Source: Albibacterium bauzanense
Lineage (GTDB): Bacteria > Bacteroidota > Bacteroidia > Sphingobacteriales > Sphingobacteriaceae
DNA length: 64,000 nucleotides
Reading direction: 5' to 3'
Assembly: GCF_004339765.1 (NCBI RefSeq)
Contig: NZ_SMGO01000001.1
Span: 434,001-498,000 of the forward strand
Shown here: in pieces, positions 45,001 to 53,670 of the stretch
Numbering within the stretch: position 1 is the first letter of the stretch
How the letters are laid out: every line of letters starts with the position of its first letter
Translations under genes and position numbers: made by a program
The notes under the pieces: generated by a model
Seen by the model: only the letters and a program-made list of their open reading frames with translations
Told to the model about the DNA's origin: nothing
The model's database searches: none

Positions 45001-45780
45001 ATGAAAGCACTACTAACAAGTATTTATATTTTTATAAACTTTACTTGCTTTGCACAAAGTGCCATATCTACTTCTGCATCCCGCATCTATTTTACTGAAA
45101 ACGGCAACAAAGAGCAGATGTTTGTTGTTCATAATCCTGATACCACCTATGCATTAGAATTGGGACTGTCTTTTCATGACTGGCAATACGATTCCATTGG
45201 CAATAATAAAACATATGATTCAGGAACGCTTGCCAACTCGCTTAGCGATTACTTAAATCTTCCTTCAGGAAATCATATCACCCTTCCTCCAGGAGCAACA
45301 GATACAATACATATTGCTATTCAAAGTATTCAGGATGATGATATACCTGTTCGTACAGCAATGCTGTATCTTACACAATTAAGTAGAGATAAAGAACAAA
45401 GTCAGGCTTTTATACAAACTTTGGTACAAATGGGTATTAAAATCTACTATAAAAACAAGGAGTACCCTCAACCTAAGATAGATCTTGGTAATTTTAGCCT
45501 AAATCAATCAACATATGGAACTAAAGATCTCAAACTATCTGTTGCTAATCGAGGCAATATATGGCAAGACGGTAAAATTCAGTATGAGCTATTAAATTTA
45601 GAGACTCGGGAAATGGTTAAATTAGATGAAGTTGCGTTTTTTTCATTACCTGATGATAAACAGTGGATAAGCATAAACTTACCTAGTAGCTTAAAAAAAG
45701 GCAAGTACGTTGCTTATGCTCAACTGGTACCTGCTACAAACCATGGAATTAATAATATTGAACTAATCTTTACAAATTGA
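45001..45780 (+). CDS. PapD-like periplasmic pilus chaperone 2
   Basis: A 259-residue exported protein (signal ends TCFA-Q, residue 18). The mature chain starts SAISTSASRIYFTENG, with Arg28 at the PapD Arg8 position. SFHDWQYD matches the DW..D block of chaperone 1. The G1-like strand is FIQTLVQMGIKIYYK, which aligns with PapD and FimC IKLFY and IKLYY and keeps the lysine (Lys147). A second domain runs from about 160 to 259. It starts 3 nt after the usher-like stop and overlaps the adhesin start, so the three are coupled. Having the full Arg-Lys pair, it may serve the tip adhesin. Confidence 0.72.
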   Translation: MKALLTSIYIFINFTCFAQSAISTSASRIYFTENGNKEQMFVVHNPDTTYALELGLSFHDWQYDSIGNNKTYDSGTLANSLSDYLNLPSGNHITLPPGATDTIHIAIQSIQDDDIPVRTAMLYLTQLSRDKEQSQAFIQTLVQMGIKIYYKNKEYPQPKIDLGNFSLNQSTYGTKDLKLSVANRGNIWQDGKIQYELLNLETREMVKLDEVAFFSLPDDKQWISINLPSSLKKGKYVAYAQLVPATNHGINNIELIFTN

Positions 45781-46823
45781 AAGCTAATATATTTACACTC
45801 TGTTTACTTATATGGTTCAGTGGAAACTTAAGCGCTCAACCAAAAAAAGATATTACCATTAGTTCTTCGCAAGGTGGAGGGTCTTATATCCAATTTAACA
45901 ACCAAAATGATTTAGATAACGGAGGTACCTCCATCGGAAATATTCAAATTCAATTTGCTATCCCGGGTGGTAATAATGAAAAGAATTGGAAGTTAACTGT
46001 ACAGGTTACCAGCCCAATTACAGTAAATAATACTACTTTAGATCCTCAATATGTTTTAGTAAAACACAACCCTTCTCTTTCTAGTGAACCAACTTTCGCA
46101 AATGCTATTAATGCTCCACAGGTATATATTCCCATGAATTACAATGAAGTAACACTTATTGCATCTTCGGCAACTCCCCTGAAAGCACCACCATATTATT
46201 CTGTTAATATAAGATACGATTTAAAAATTCAGGGCGGCCCGCAACTTGTAGAGCTACAAAACGGATCCTATCCTTGCCAACTTACCTTTCGTCTCTATAA
46301 TAGTGGCGGAGTATTAATGTCCTCCTCCTCAACAACCTATGGATTTGGTAAATATTTCAATGGTAGTGGTGGTGGAGGAGGTGGTGGTGGTACTCCCCTT
46401 ACTAGTTTAACTTTAGTTAACGGTGCACAAAATACTTCATTGGATTTTAATGGTCCCGCAGACTATATAACAGGAGCTTCCCTTACTATTAGTAATGGAC
46501 TAAGAACTCAATCTACAGAACCCTATCAAATTAAAGTAAAAAGCAGTACAGCCAATTTCTCTTCCAGTCAAACTAGCATTATCCCTGTAAGCGCCATTAA
46601 ACTTCAAAGTACAAATGGTGCTCCTGCACCCAGTAATGTAACTCATAACACCATCAGTTTAGATAATATTGGTAAAACGTTGATGATAAAAGACGGTTGG
46701 ACAGACCCCAACCCTGTATACTATAATCTCAAATATTTTACTATGCCCAATGACACTAACTTTAGCAATGCTCGATCTGGCAATTATACTACCACCTTAA
46801 CTTACACCATGGAACCTAAATAA
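45777..46823 (+). CDS. Two-domain tip-adhesin-like pilus protein
   Basis: A 348-residue exported protein starting at TTG, which overlaps the chaperone 2 stop (TTGA), with signal peptide NLSA-Q at residue 20. The N-terminal domain (about 22-192) is beta-rich and unrelated to the small subunits. An Asn-Gly-Ser-Gly8 hinge (195-205) follows. The C-terminal domain (about 207-348) is pilin-like: YQIKVKSSTANFSSS and IIPVSAIKLQSTN parallel subunit 3, and it ends SGNYTTTLTYTMEPK. This adhesin-plus-pilin arrangement is that of FimH- and CsuE-type tip adhesins. The ligand of the first domain cannot be guessed. It has a single cysteine, Cys167. Confidence 0.65.
   Translation: MKANIFTLCLLIWFSGNLSAQPKKDITISSSQGGGSYIQFNNQNDLDNGGTSIGNIQIQFAIPGGNNEKNWKLTVQVTSPITVNNTTLDPQYVLVKHNPSLSSEPTFANAINAPQVYIPMNYNEVTLIASSATPLKAPPYYSVNIRYDLKIQGGPQLVELQNGSYPCQLTFRLYNSGGVLMSSSSTTYGFGKYFNGSGGGGGGGGTPLTSLTLVNGAQNTSLDFNGPADYITGASLTISNGLRTQSTEPYQIKVKSSTANFSSSQTSIIPVSAIKLQSTNGAPAPSNVTHNTISLDNIGKTLMIKDGWTDPNPVYYNLKYFTMPNDTNFSNARSGNYTTTLTYTMEPK
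46362..46391 (+). repeat. GGT/GGA/AGT triplet tract encoding the Gly8 hinge
   Basis: Ten consecutive triplets, mostly GGT with two GGA and one AGT, encode the glycine hinge of the tip-adhesin-like protein. Slippage here would change hinge length in frame. Whether length varies between strains is not visible from one sequence. Confidence 0.6.
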
Positions 46824-46825
46824 CT

Positions 46826-48211
46826 TTATACAGTCCAAACTATCGGCCACCAATAATAAATAAACAAAAATATAAAGAGAATTGAAGTTAGATTAAGCCA
46901 TAATCCAATCCTGGCCATCTCTCCTATCCTTATCTTGCCCGAACTGAAAACAATCGCATTAGGCGGTGTAGCTACCGGAAGCATGAAAGCGCAAGAAGCT
47001 GCTAAAGCAGCCCCCGCCAATAATGGTATTGGAGGAATACCTAAAGCTGCTGTCAAAGTTATCAATAATGGTAAAATCATGCTCGCGGTAGCAGTATTAG
47101 ATGTTACTTCCGTTAAAAAATTAATTCCGGCAATAACAAACAAAGATATCAGCATAGCCGGAAGGAAATTAACAGCCATAAACTGCATAGCAAGCCAACT
47201 TGCCAAATCGGTCTGAGAAAAACCTTTTGCAATGGCCAAACCAGCACCAAAAATCAATAAAACATCCCATGGAAGCTTCTTAGCAGAACTCCAGGTCATT
47301 AATTTTCCTTTACCCTCACCTGCGGGAACCAAAAACATAAGTAAAGCACCAACAATGGCTATAATGGTGTCATCCAAACCAGGAATAAAAGTATCCCAAA
47401 TAAATGAACGAGTAATCCAGAAAAAAGCAACTAATGAAAATATAGCCAATACCCGCTTCTCTTGAAGCGACATTTTACCTAGTTCCAATAATGCAACATG
47501 TTCAGCTTGATTCTCCATCTTTAACTTATAGCGTGTAAGATAAAGCCAGGTAGCAAATAATAATACAATACTCAAAGGAAGCGCAAACATCATCCACTGC
47601 ATAAAAGAAATCTCGATTTGAAAAGCTTCCCGAACAACACCAGCAAGTATTAAATTAGGCGGCGTACCAATTAAAGTAGCCATTCCGCCAATAGAAGCTG
47701 CATAAGCAATACCCAACATCAAACTTCTGGAGAAAGGCTGCCTTTCTCCCATATGCTTTATAACCGACAAACCAATTGGAAGCATCATAATGGTAGTAGC
47801 CGTATTAGATAGCCACATCGATAAAAAGCCCGTAGCCAGCATAAAACCCAGAATCATCCGCTTCTCTCCTGTCCCTACAAAATTGATGATCTTATAAGCG
47901 ATTCGCTGATGCAAGCCCCAGTTCTCAATAGCCATACCTAATATAAAACCACCCATAAACAGGAAAATAAAAGGGTGACCATAAGACGTAGTAGTTTGAT
48001 CAATCGTTAAACCGCCTGCCAACGGCAAGAGAGCTAAAGGCAATAAAGAGGTAACAGGAAGTTCTGCAGCTTCACTAATCCACCAAACTGCTATCCAACA
48101 GGTACAAGCCAAAACCGCTTGCCCTTCAGGCGAAAGACCTTCTAAATGAATATACTTGATAATTAAAAAAGACAAAGGGCCAGCCAGCAGGAAGAAATTT
48201 TTCCAAGTCAT
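46826..48211 (-). CDS. DASS-family sodium:anion (dicarboxylate/sulfate) symporter
   Basis: A 461-residue inner-membrane transporter with about 11-12 helices. Both family Ser-Asn-Thr motifs that bind carboxylate and sodium are present: SNTATTIMMLP (first half) and SNTATASMILP (second half), consistent with inverted repeats. The N terminus reads AVLACTCWIAVWWISEAAELPV, typical of SLC13/DASS members. Substrate could be C4-dicarboxylates, citrate or sulfate. It is convergent with the pilus-like operon, with 2 nt between stop codons, and is not part of that system. Confidence 0.9.
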   Translation of the reverse strand: MTWKNFFLLAGPLSFLIIKYIHLEGLSPEGQAVLACTCWIAVWWISEAAELPVTSLLPLALLPLAGGLTIDQTTTSYGHPFIFLFMGGFILGMAIENWGLHQRIAYKIINFVGTGEKRMILGFMLATGFLSMWLSNTATTIMMLPIGLSVIKHMGERQPFSRSLMLGIAYAASIGGMATLIGTPPNLILAGVVREAFQIEISFMQWMMFALPLSIVLLFATWLYLTRYKLKMENQAEHVALLELGKMSLQEKRVLAIFSLVAFFWITRSFIWDTFIPGLDDTIIAIVGALLMFLVPAGEGKGKLMTWSSAKKLPWDVLLIFGAGLAIAKGFSQTDLASWLAMQFMAVNFLPAMLISLFVIAGINFLTEVTSNTATASMILPLLITLTAALGIPPIPLLAGAALAASCAFMLPVATPPNAIVFSSGKIRIGEMARIGLWLNLTSILFIFLFIYYWWPIVWTV

Positions 48212-48219
48212 AAAACAAT

Positions 48220-48325
48220 AATCAGGTTATCAAGATTAGTTTATAGGATATTTCGAGCGTGGACCTAAAAATTCCTTTCGCTAATATAAAAAAATAAACT
48301 AAATCTTAATTACGATTACCTGATT
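48220..48325. repeat. Long imperfect inverted repeat between proA and the DASS transporter gene
   Basis: AATCAGGTTATC (48220) pairs with GATTACCTGATT (48314) at 11 of 12 positions. The adjoining AAGATTAGTTTAT (48232) pairs with ATAAACTAAATCTT (48294) with one bulged base. The right arm covers the proA stop codon. It could be a terminator or mRNA stabiliser for proBA, but there is no clear T-run. Confidence 0.4.
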
Positions 48326-49563
48326 TGTCCATCACCTCGAATCAGCCACTTCTCAGTAACTAATTTCTCCAATGCAAATGGTCCGCGGGCATGTAGCTTC
48401 TGAGTAGAAATACCAATCTCAGCACCCAGTCCAAATACACCTCCGTCTGTAAAACGAGTAGAAGCATTTACGTAAACTGCAGCAGCATCTACCTCATTTA
48501 AGAAGCGTACTTGTTTATCAGCATCCTTAGAAACAATGGCTTCCGAATGTTTAGACGAATAGTTTGAAATATGATCCAATGCCTCATCAATATTCTCCAA
48601 GACAAGAACCGAACATTTCATATCTAAAAACTCACGGCCAAAATCCTCCTGCGTTGCAGCTTGCAATTGCTTATAATTAGAATGAGATAAAATATCATAC
48701 GATTCCTTATCTGCGAATATCTCTACCTGAAAATCTGCTAATTTAGGAGCTAATAATTCTAAAAATGGCTTAGCAATTGCCCGATCTACAATGACGGTAT
48801 CCAATGCATTGCATACAGATGGACGAGTAACTTTAGCATTTACTACAATAGACACCGCCTTTTCTAAATCGGCAGTAGTTTCCACATAAGTATGGCAAAC
48901 ACCAGCACCCGTTTCTATTACCGGAACCTTCGAATTATTTCTTACAAATTGAATTAACTGATCAGAGCCACGGGGAATAATAATATCTACGTACTTTGAA
49001 GCATTCAACAATTCATCTACAAAACGACGATCGACCGGTAAAAGCTGAACAACAGCCCGGTTAATATTAAACTTATCTAAACACTGATGAATAAGCTCAA
49101 CCAAGATCGTATTTGTATGAAAAGCATCACTACCACCACGAAGCAAACAAACGTTGCCTGAGCGAAGACAAAGAGCTGCCACATCAATCGTTACATTCGG
49201 TCTTGACTCATAGATCACTCCTACTACACCCAAAGGCACAGTTTTCTTGATAACCTGCAATCCATTATCCAATGTTCTTTCAACAATCACTTGATTGGCC
49301 GGATCTGGCAAAGCAGCAATTTCATCCAAGCTCGACGATAAATCATCAATGCGGGCATCCGTTAAAACTAAACGATCTTTCTTGGGGTCAGCATCATCCA
49401 TTTTATTTAAATCCAATTGATTGCTCGCAAGGATTTCTTTTTTAGAATTCTTTAACCGTGTTGAAAGTTCTTTCAACAATGACTTTTTTACCTCCTCAGA
49501 AAGAGCTTGGACTACTGTAGTAGCTTTCGCTGCACTTTTAAGGATCTCTTGAATATTCTCCAT
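48316..49563 (-). CDS. proA: Glutamate-5-semialdehyde dehydrogenase (gamma-glutamyl phosphate reductase)
   Basis: Second enzyme of proline synthesis, reducing gamma-glutamyl phosphate to glutamate semialdehyde with NADPH. The 415-residue protein shows PLGVVGVIYESRPNVTID (NADPH-binding fold), RGGSDAFHTN, ETGAGVCHTYV, and TRPSVCNALDT with catalytic Cys251. The C-terminal GLGAEIGISTQKLHARGP is characteristic of ProA. It starts 19 bp after proB on the same strand, so proB-proA form an operon. No proC is in the window. Confidence 0.95.
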   Translation of the reverse strand: MENIQEILKSAAKATTVVQALSEEVKKSLLKELSTRLKNSKKEILASNQLDLNKMDDADPKKDRLVLTDARIDDLSSSLDEIAALPDPANQVIVERTLDNGLQVIKKTVPLGVVGVIYESRPNVTIDVAALCLRSGNVCLLRGGSDAFHTNTILVELIHQCLDKFNINRAVVQLLPVDRRFVDELLNASKYVDIIIPRGSDQLIQFVRNNSKVPVIETGAGVCHTYVETTADLEKAVSIVVNAKVTRPSVCNALDTVIVDRAIAKPFLELLAPKLADFQVEIFADKESYDILSHSNYKQLQAATQEDFGREFLDMKCSVLVLENIDEALDHISNYSSKHSEAIVSKDADKQVRFLNEVDAAAVYVNASTRFTDGGVFGLGAEIGISTQKLHARGPFALEKLVTEKWLIRGDGQIR

Positions 49564-49582
49564 TGTCTATGAATCGTAATGT

Positions 49583-50632
49583 TTATATAAATACAATATC
49601 ATTGGCATTTGCCACTTCTAAATTCTGTTTCTTCAAATTCTTTATCAACTCGCTCGATGATATCTTGGTTTTCGCTACTGCAATGGCCACATTATCCTCA
49701 TCCACGATCTCAATCACTTCTCCCTGCTCAAAATCACCAATAACCTCCTTTACACCAACAGCAAGCAAACTAAACCTTTTACTTAATGCAGCTGTAGCAC
49801 CTAAATCTACCTTGATCTTTCCCTTTATCAAACTACCGCTTGCAAGCCAGCGATTTCTAGCCGACATCGAACAAGGTTGAGGTTCGCAAACGGTTCCTGC
49901 TTCCCCTTTAATAGCTTTCAAAATGCCGTTCTCAGTTCCTATTCCAAAAATAACTGCTTTTATACCCATTTGATTGGCCAAACGTGTATAAGTTAGTTTA
50001 GAAGTCATCCCTCCTAAACCAGATGCCGATTTCTCTTTGTTTGCCAATTGTAAAACCGATTTATCGCTCGTATCCAACGCTTTAATCAGCTCGCCATTAG
50101 CATCCAACACACCTGGAACCGATGTACTGAATAATAACAAAGATGCATTAAAACCTACAGCAATCAAAGTAGCCAGCTCATCATTATCAGAAAACTTGAG
50201 CTCCAGATTACTGACAACGTCATTTTCATTCGCTATCGGAATAATATTATTCTCCCAAAGTTTCTCGTAAGTCTTTTTTAATTGCAAAAACTGCTTCCGA
50301 TTAGAAAAGTGAGTCCGTTCACTCAAACTTTGCGCAATATTAATACCACAGGGTGTAAAATATTGTGAGTATTTATTAAGCAACAACGTATTTCCAATAG
50401 CAGCTGCTGCCTTTCTTTCGCTTAAACCTTTCTTATAATCTTTTATAAAAGATTTACCCGCAGCCACCGCTCCCGAGGAAACTAAAACGATGTGATATTG
50501 TGAATGAATTTGTGCAACCTGTTGAGCAATACCAGCAATTACCTGCTCGTCCAGTTCTCCACTATTGGTAGTTATAGATGCTGTTCCAAATTTTATGACT
50601 AGTATCGGTTTCTTAAGAATTGACTTTTTCAA
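49583..50632 (-). CDS. proB: Glutamate 5-kinase
   Basis: First enzyme of proline synthesis, phosphorylating glutamate. The chain has the amino-acid-kinase domain: ILVIKFGTASITT at the start, VLVSSGAVAAGK, IIPIANENDVVS, GLGGMTSKLTYTRLA. A C-terminal PUA-like domain (about 265-345) follows. I place the start at TTG 50632, which has GAAGG 8 nt upstream and gives 349 residues with a normal N terminus; the longer frame from TTG 50665 adds 11 unlikely residues. There is no ATG start. It is cotranscribed with proA. Proline feedback inhibition is known for the family. Confidence 0.9.
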   Translation of the reverse strand: MKKSILKKPILVIKFGTASITTNSGELDEQVIAGIAQQVAQIHSQYHIVLVSSGAVAAGKSFIKDYKKGLSERKAAAAIGNTLLLNKYSQYFTPCGINIAQSLSERTHFSNRKQFLQLKKTYEKLWENNIIPIANENDVVSNLELKFSDNDELATLIAVGFNASLLLFSTSVPGVLDANGELIKALDTSDKSVLQLANKEKSASGLGGMTSKLTYTRLANQMGIKAVIFGIGTENGILKAIKGEAGTVCEPQPCSMSARNRWLASGSLIKGKIKVDLGATAALSKRFSLLAVGVKEVIGDFEQGEVIEIVDEDNVAIAVAKTKISSSELIKNLKKQNLEVANANDIVFI

Positions 50633-50744
50633 AATAATTGCCTTCGTATTTAAATAAAGGAACAAAATAGAGAATTTATTTATGAATTTGGAAATAGAAC
50701 GGTAAAATAAAGGGAAATTGTTTTTTAAGAATTTAGTAAAAATG

Positions 50745-50777
50745 AAAGGTTCCCAAACGGGGAGAATGGGAACCTTT
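50745..50777 (-). terminator. Intrinsic terminator downstream of the DUF1080 gene
   Basis: AAAGGTTCCCA (50745-50755) pairs perfectly with TGGGAACCTTT (50767-50777), 11-nt loop. On the minus strand the hairpin is followed by CATTTTTAC. It ends the DUF1080 transcript 67 nt past its stop and isolates the proBA operon. Confidence 0.75.
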
Positions 50778-50843
50778 ACTAACCAATTATAAACCTAAAT
50801 TATGATAGTACAAATATAGTGTACATTATACACTTATTCAAAT

Positions 50844-52271
50844 TTATAACGATTTTATTTTAATATTTTTAAAGCTAACATTATCACCATGATCCTGTAG
50901 TAAAATATGGCCCTTTTCAGCTTCACCAAAATTAGTCCAGTCTTTATATTTACTAGCAGCAACTAGCTTACGATACTCCTCTGAGCCTCTTACGTACGAT
51001 AAAACTACTACTCCATTCAAATAATGCTCAACTCGTTTATCTGGATAAGCAACAATTCTACCACGGTTCCATTCTCCTATCGGACGCATAAAACGAGGCT
51101 GTTTATTTGAAGTAATCAGATCATATAAAGAGGCAATTGTACGATTACCATCTTTACCCAGCTTAGCATCCGGGTGCACAGCATCATCCAAAATCTGATA
51201 CTCTAAACCAATGGCCGATCCGGCACTTTGCTCTGCCAGTGTAACGAAATATTTTACACCACTATTAGCTCCCGTAGTTAATTTAAATTCGAAGGAAAGA
51301 TCAAAAGCACCATACTCATCTTTGGTTACAATATCTCCACCATTGGTAGATTCTGCTCCATCTGATGCCAGAACTGAAAGTATACCGTTTGATATTTCCC
51401 ATCCTTTTTCTGGAAAAGTATCTTTATGAGCGCCTACCCATCCTTCACTTGTTTTTCCATCAAAAAGCAATTTATAACCGTCATTCTTTTCCTGATCAGA
51501 TAAGCCATTAGTTGTTAAATTAACAACATACACTCCGGTTGGAAATGCTTTTGGAGTTAAGTTCTCTGTTTGTAATTCAATGTTTTTGAAATACACCTTT
51601 TTACCAACTTGTTCATCGCTAGATACTGAATGCACCTGTAAACCAATAAATCCGGTTGCATCCAGGGTATCAATAACATAGGCAATCGGGGTATCGTTAA
51701 TCCAGGTCTTCAATTCATTTCCGATACTCTCAATTCTAAAATGATTATATTCTCCTACTTTAAATACTTCTTTTGCAGGTGGATTTAAATCAAGCGGATA
51801 AAGCCACATTCTGCGCGCTTCATCGTAGATCCCGCCAGTCCATTTCCGATCAGAAGCATCCACTTCTACTTGTCGGCCAAATACCAAACCTGCACCATCC
51901 TTACCTGCCGGGTCAAACTGGCCACGCGCCATAATTCCCGAATTGCTATTCACGCCTTCAATTTTAATATCTACATCTAAAATGAAATCACCATATTCCT
52001 TCTCGGTAATTAAGAATGTATTAGGAGTATTTTTAACCTGGGTACCTACTATTTCTCCATCGATGACTTCAAAAGGTGCCGTTCCGGCTACTTTCTTCCA
52101 GCCATCCAATGTCTGACCATCGAAGATTGGTTCTAATTTTACAGCAGAATCCGTCGCATTATTAGCTGACTGAGTACAAGACTGAAAAGATAAAAGAACA
52201 AACATAGCAGCAAAGGCAGTCGAAATATGACCTCGCTTTTGCACGATCGTTTTAAAAGAATTGGTGATCAT
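50844..52271 (-). CDS. Lipoprotein with two DUF1080 (3-keto-disaccharide hydrolase) domains
   Basis: A 475-residue predicted lipoprotein (Cys32 in SFQSC) with two concanavalin-like DUF1080 domains, about 44-230 and 265-475. The first opens EPIFDGQTLDGWKKV and has NSGIMARG; the second opens YKLLFDGKTSEGWVG and has GANSGVKYFV. Family members hydrolyse 3-keto-O-glycosides produced by GMC-type glycoside 3-oxidases, so this could act with the GMC proteins encoded elsewhere in this window. It ends in the intrinsic terminator at 50745-50777. A 15-nt direct repeat lies just upstream of its start. Tandem domains in one chain are less usual than single ones. Confidence 0.82.
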   Translation of the reverse strand: MITNSFKTIVQKRGHISTAFAAMFVLLSFQSCTQSANNATDSAVKLEPIFDGQTLDGWKKVAGTAPFEVIDGEIVGTQVKNTPNTFLITEKEYGDFILDVDIKIEGVNSNSGIMARGQFDPAGKDGAGLVFGRQVEVDASDRKWTGGIYDEARRMWLYPLDLNPPAKEVFKVGEYNHFRIESIGNELKTWINDTPIAYVIDTLDATGFIGLQVHSVSSDEQVGKKVYFKNIELQTENLTPKAFPTGVYVVNLTTNGLSDQEKNDGYKLLFDGKTSEGWVGAHKDTFPEKGWEISNGILSVLASDGAESTNGGDIVTKDEYGAFDLSFEFKLTTGANSGVKYFVTLAEQSAGSAIGLEYQILDDAVHPDAKLGKDGNRTIASLYDLITSNKQPRFMRPIGEWNRGRIVAYPDKRVEHYLNGVVVLSYVRGSEEYRKLVAASKYKDWTNFGEAEKGHILLQDHGDNVSFKNIKIKSL

Positions 52272-52612
52272 AATTTAAGGGTTTTAAAATATTAATTAAG
52301 GGTTTTAAAAATAAAAGGATACGGTAGTATTCAACTCATGAACACTGTTTTTTGAATTACCGAATATAATACTTTGAAATTAATCGACAAAAAGAAAAAA
52401 CATTCAATAACCTTGCTTTACGTATACGAATACAACCATCATATTTCCTTAATTACATCAACGTTAAAACAGCCTAAAAAACACAGATACAACGGAAGGA
52501 CCACCCGAACATAACTCGGTTATGTAAACCATGGTATTATTATAGGTAATACAAGGTAGCTCTTCCTTGCTTCGTAATAAATCAGTAAATTGCTCAACAA
52601 TAGCAGAAACTC
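52272..52612. other. 341-bp divergent intergenic region (DUF1080 gene / MBL-fold gene)
   Basis: The only gap above 300 bp. It contains the two 15-nt direct repeats at 52275-52310 and a small palindrome at 52509-52525 (ACATAAC-TCG-GTTATGT). No open frame of convincing length and no exact TAnnTTTG box was found. It must hold promoters for both flanking genes, which are divergent. Confidence 0.5.
52275..52310. repeat. Two 15-nt direct repeats at 21-bp spacing upstream of the DUF1080 gene
   Basis: TTAAGGGTTTTAAAA occurs at 52275-52289 and again at 52296-52310, exact copies with starts 21 bp apart, two helical turns. The first copy begins 3 bp from the DUF1080 start codon, so the repeats lie in the leader or over the promoter. 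Candidate operator or tandem duplication. Confidence 0.55.
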
Positions 52613-53647
52613 ATGAAAGATCGTCGGATTACCCAATCAAAAAACTACAAAAATGGTTCTTTTCAGAACCTCTCTTCTACTCCAACAATGGCTCCGGATG
52701 TTTCTTTTATTAGTATACTAAAAGATATGTTTCGTCGGCCGAAGAGCGTTCGTCCGCAGCATATGATTCCATCTGTTAAAACCGATTTAAAGTTGCTTTT
52801 CTCAAAAGAACCTTTAATTGTGTGGTTTGGCCACTCCTCCTATCTAATTCATTGCAATGGTAAAAACATCTTAGTAGATCCTGTTTTTAGTGGCCATGCA
52901 TCACCCATGTCATTTATGGTGAAGGCTTTTAATGGCTCAAATGTATATACGGCAGAGGATATGCCTGAAATTGATCTGTTAATTTTGACTCATAACCATT
53001 ATGATCATATGGACGTTCAGACTATCAACAAATTAACGGGGAAGGTGAAGAACTATTTAACAACAATTGGTGTTAAACGATCTTTAATAAACCTGGGTAT
53101 TCCAGGGTATGCAATAACAGATCTGGACTGGTGGGAAAAGGAGGAGTATAATGAGCATTTAATATTAACCGCTACTCCGGCACGGCATTTCTCTGGCAGA
53201 GGAATTAGAAGAGGTGGAAGCTTATGGGCTTCTTTTGTACTTGAAATGGAAGGTTATAAGATCTTCATTGGTGGAGATTCAGGCTATGATAGCCATTTTA
53301 AATTAATTGGAGAGACCTTTGGCCCTTTTGATATAGCAATCCTTGAATGCGGACAATACAACACATCGTGGCCTTTTATACACATGATGCCTGAAGAAAC
53401 AGTACAGGCTTGTATTGACTTAAATGCTGCAACATTGTTTCCGGTACATTGGGGGAAGTTTGCTTTGGCAAATCACCCCTGGGATGAACCCATTCAGCGT
53501 GTTAAACAAAGTGCTGACCAAAAAGGATTAAGAATGATAGCTCCTATGATTGGAGAACCCATTATGATAAGAAAGAACCAACCAGACAATGAGCAAACAG
53601 CTTCTGATAGTTATTTGCAAAAAGAATGGTGGAAACTTGACTTATAA
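52613..53647 (+). CDS. MBL-fold metallohydrolase (NAPE-PLD/UlaG-like)
   Basis: A 344-residue metallo-beta-lactamase-fold protein. WFGHSSYLIHCNGKNILVDP leads to the metal motif LTHNHYDHMD (H-x-H-x-D-H), then ATPARHFSGRG, GGDSGYDSHF with bridging Asp, and FPVHWGKFALANHPWDEP with the last His. The order and the HFSGRG block fit the NAPE-phospholipase D-like branch, zinc phosphodiesterases acting on lipids in eukaryotes; the bacterial substrate is unknown. There is no signal peptide. It is convergent with the glycine-zipper lipoprotein gene. Confidence 0.87.
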   Translation: MKDRRITQSKNYKNGSFQNLSSTPTMAPDVSFISILKDMFRRPKSVRPQHMIPSVKTDLKLLFSKEPLIVWFGHSSYLIHCNGKNILVDPVFSGHASPMSFMVKAFNGSNVYTAEDMPEIDLLILTHNHYDHMDVQTINKLTGKVKNYLTTIGVKRSLINLGIPGYAITDLDWWEKEEYNEHLILTATPARHFSGRGIRRGGSLWASFVLEMEGYKIFIGGDSGYDSHFKLIGETFGPFDIAILECGQYNTSWPFIHMMPEETVQACIDLNAATLFPVHWGKFALANHPWDEPIQRVKQSADQKGLRMIAPMIGEPIMIRKNQPDNEQTASDSYLQKEWWKLDL

Positions 53648-53670
53648 TAATGGGTTTCTATTGAAAATAA

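Noticed and set aside
46362-46391. Microsatellite or CRISPR-like repeat
   Set aside because: The tract is short, in frame, and encodes the glycine hinge of the adhesin-like protein; no spacers.
50633-50665. Longer ProB N terminus from TTG at 50665
   Set aside because: Eleven extra residues are not found in ProB proteins and the internal TTG at 50632 has a better ribosome site (GAAGG at 8 nt).
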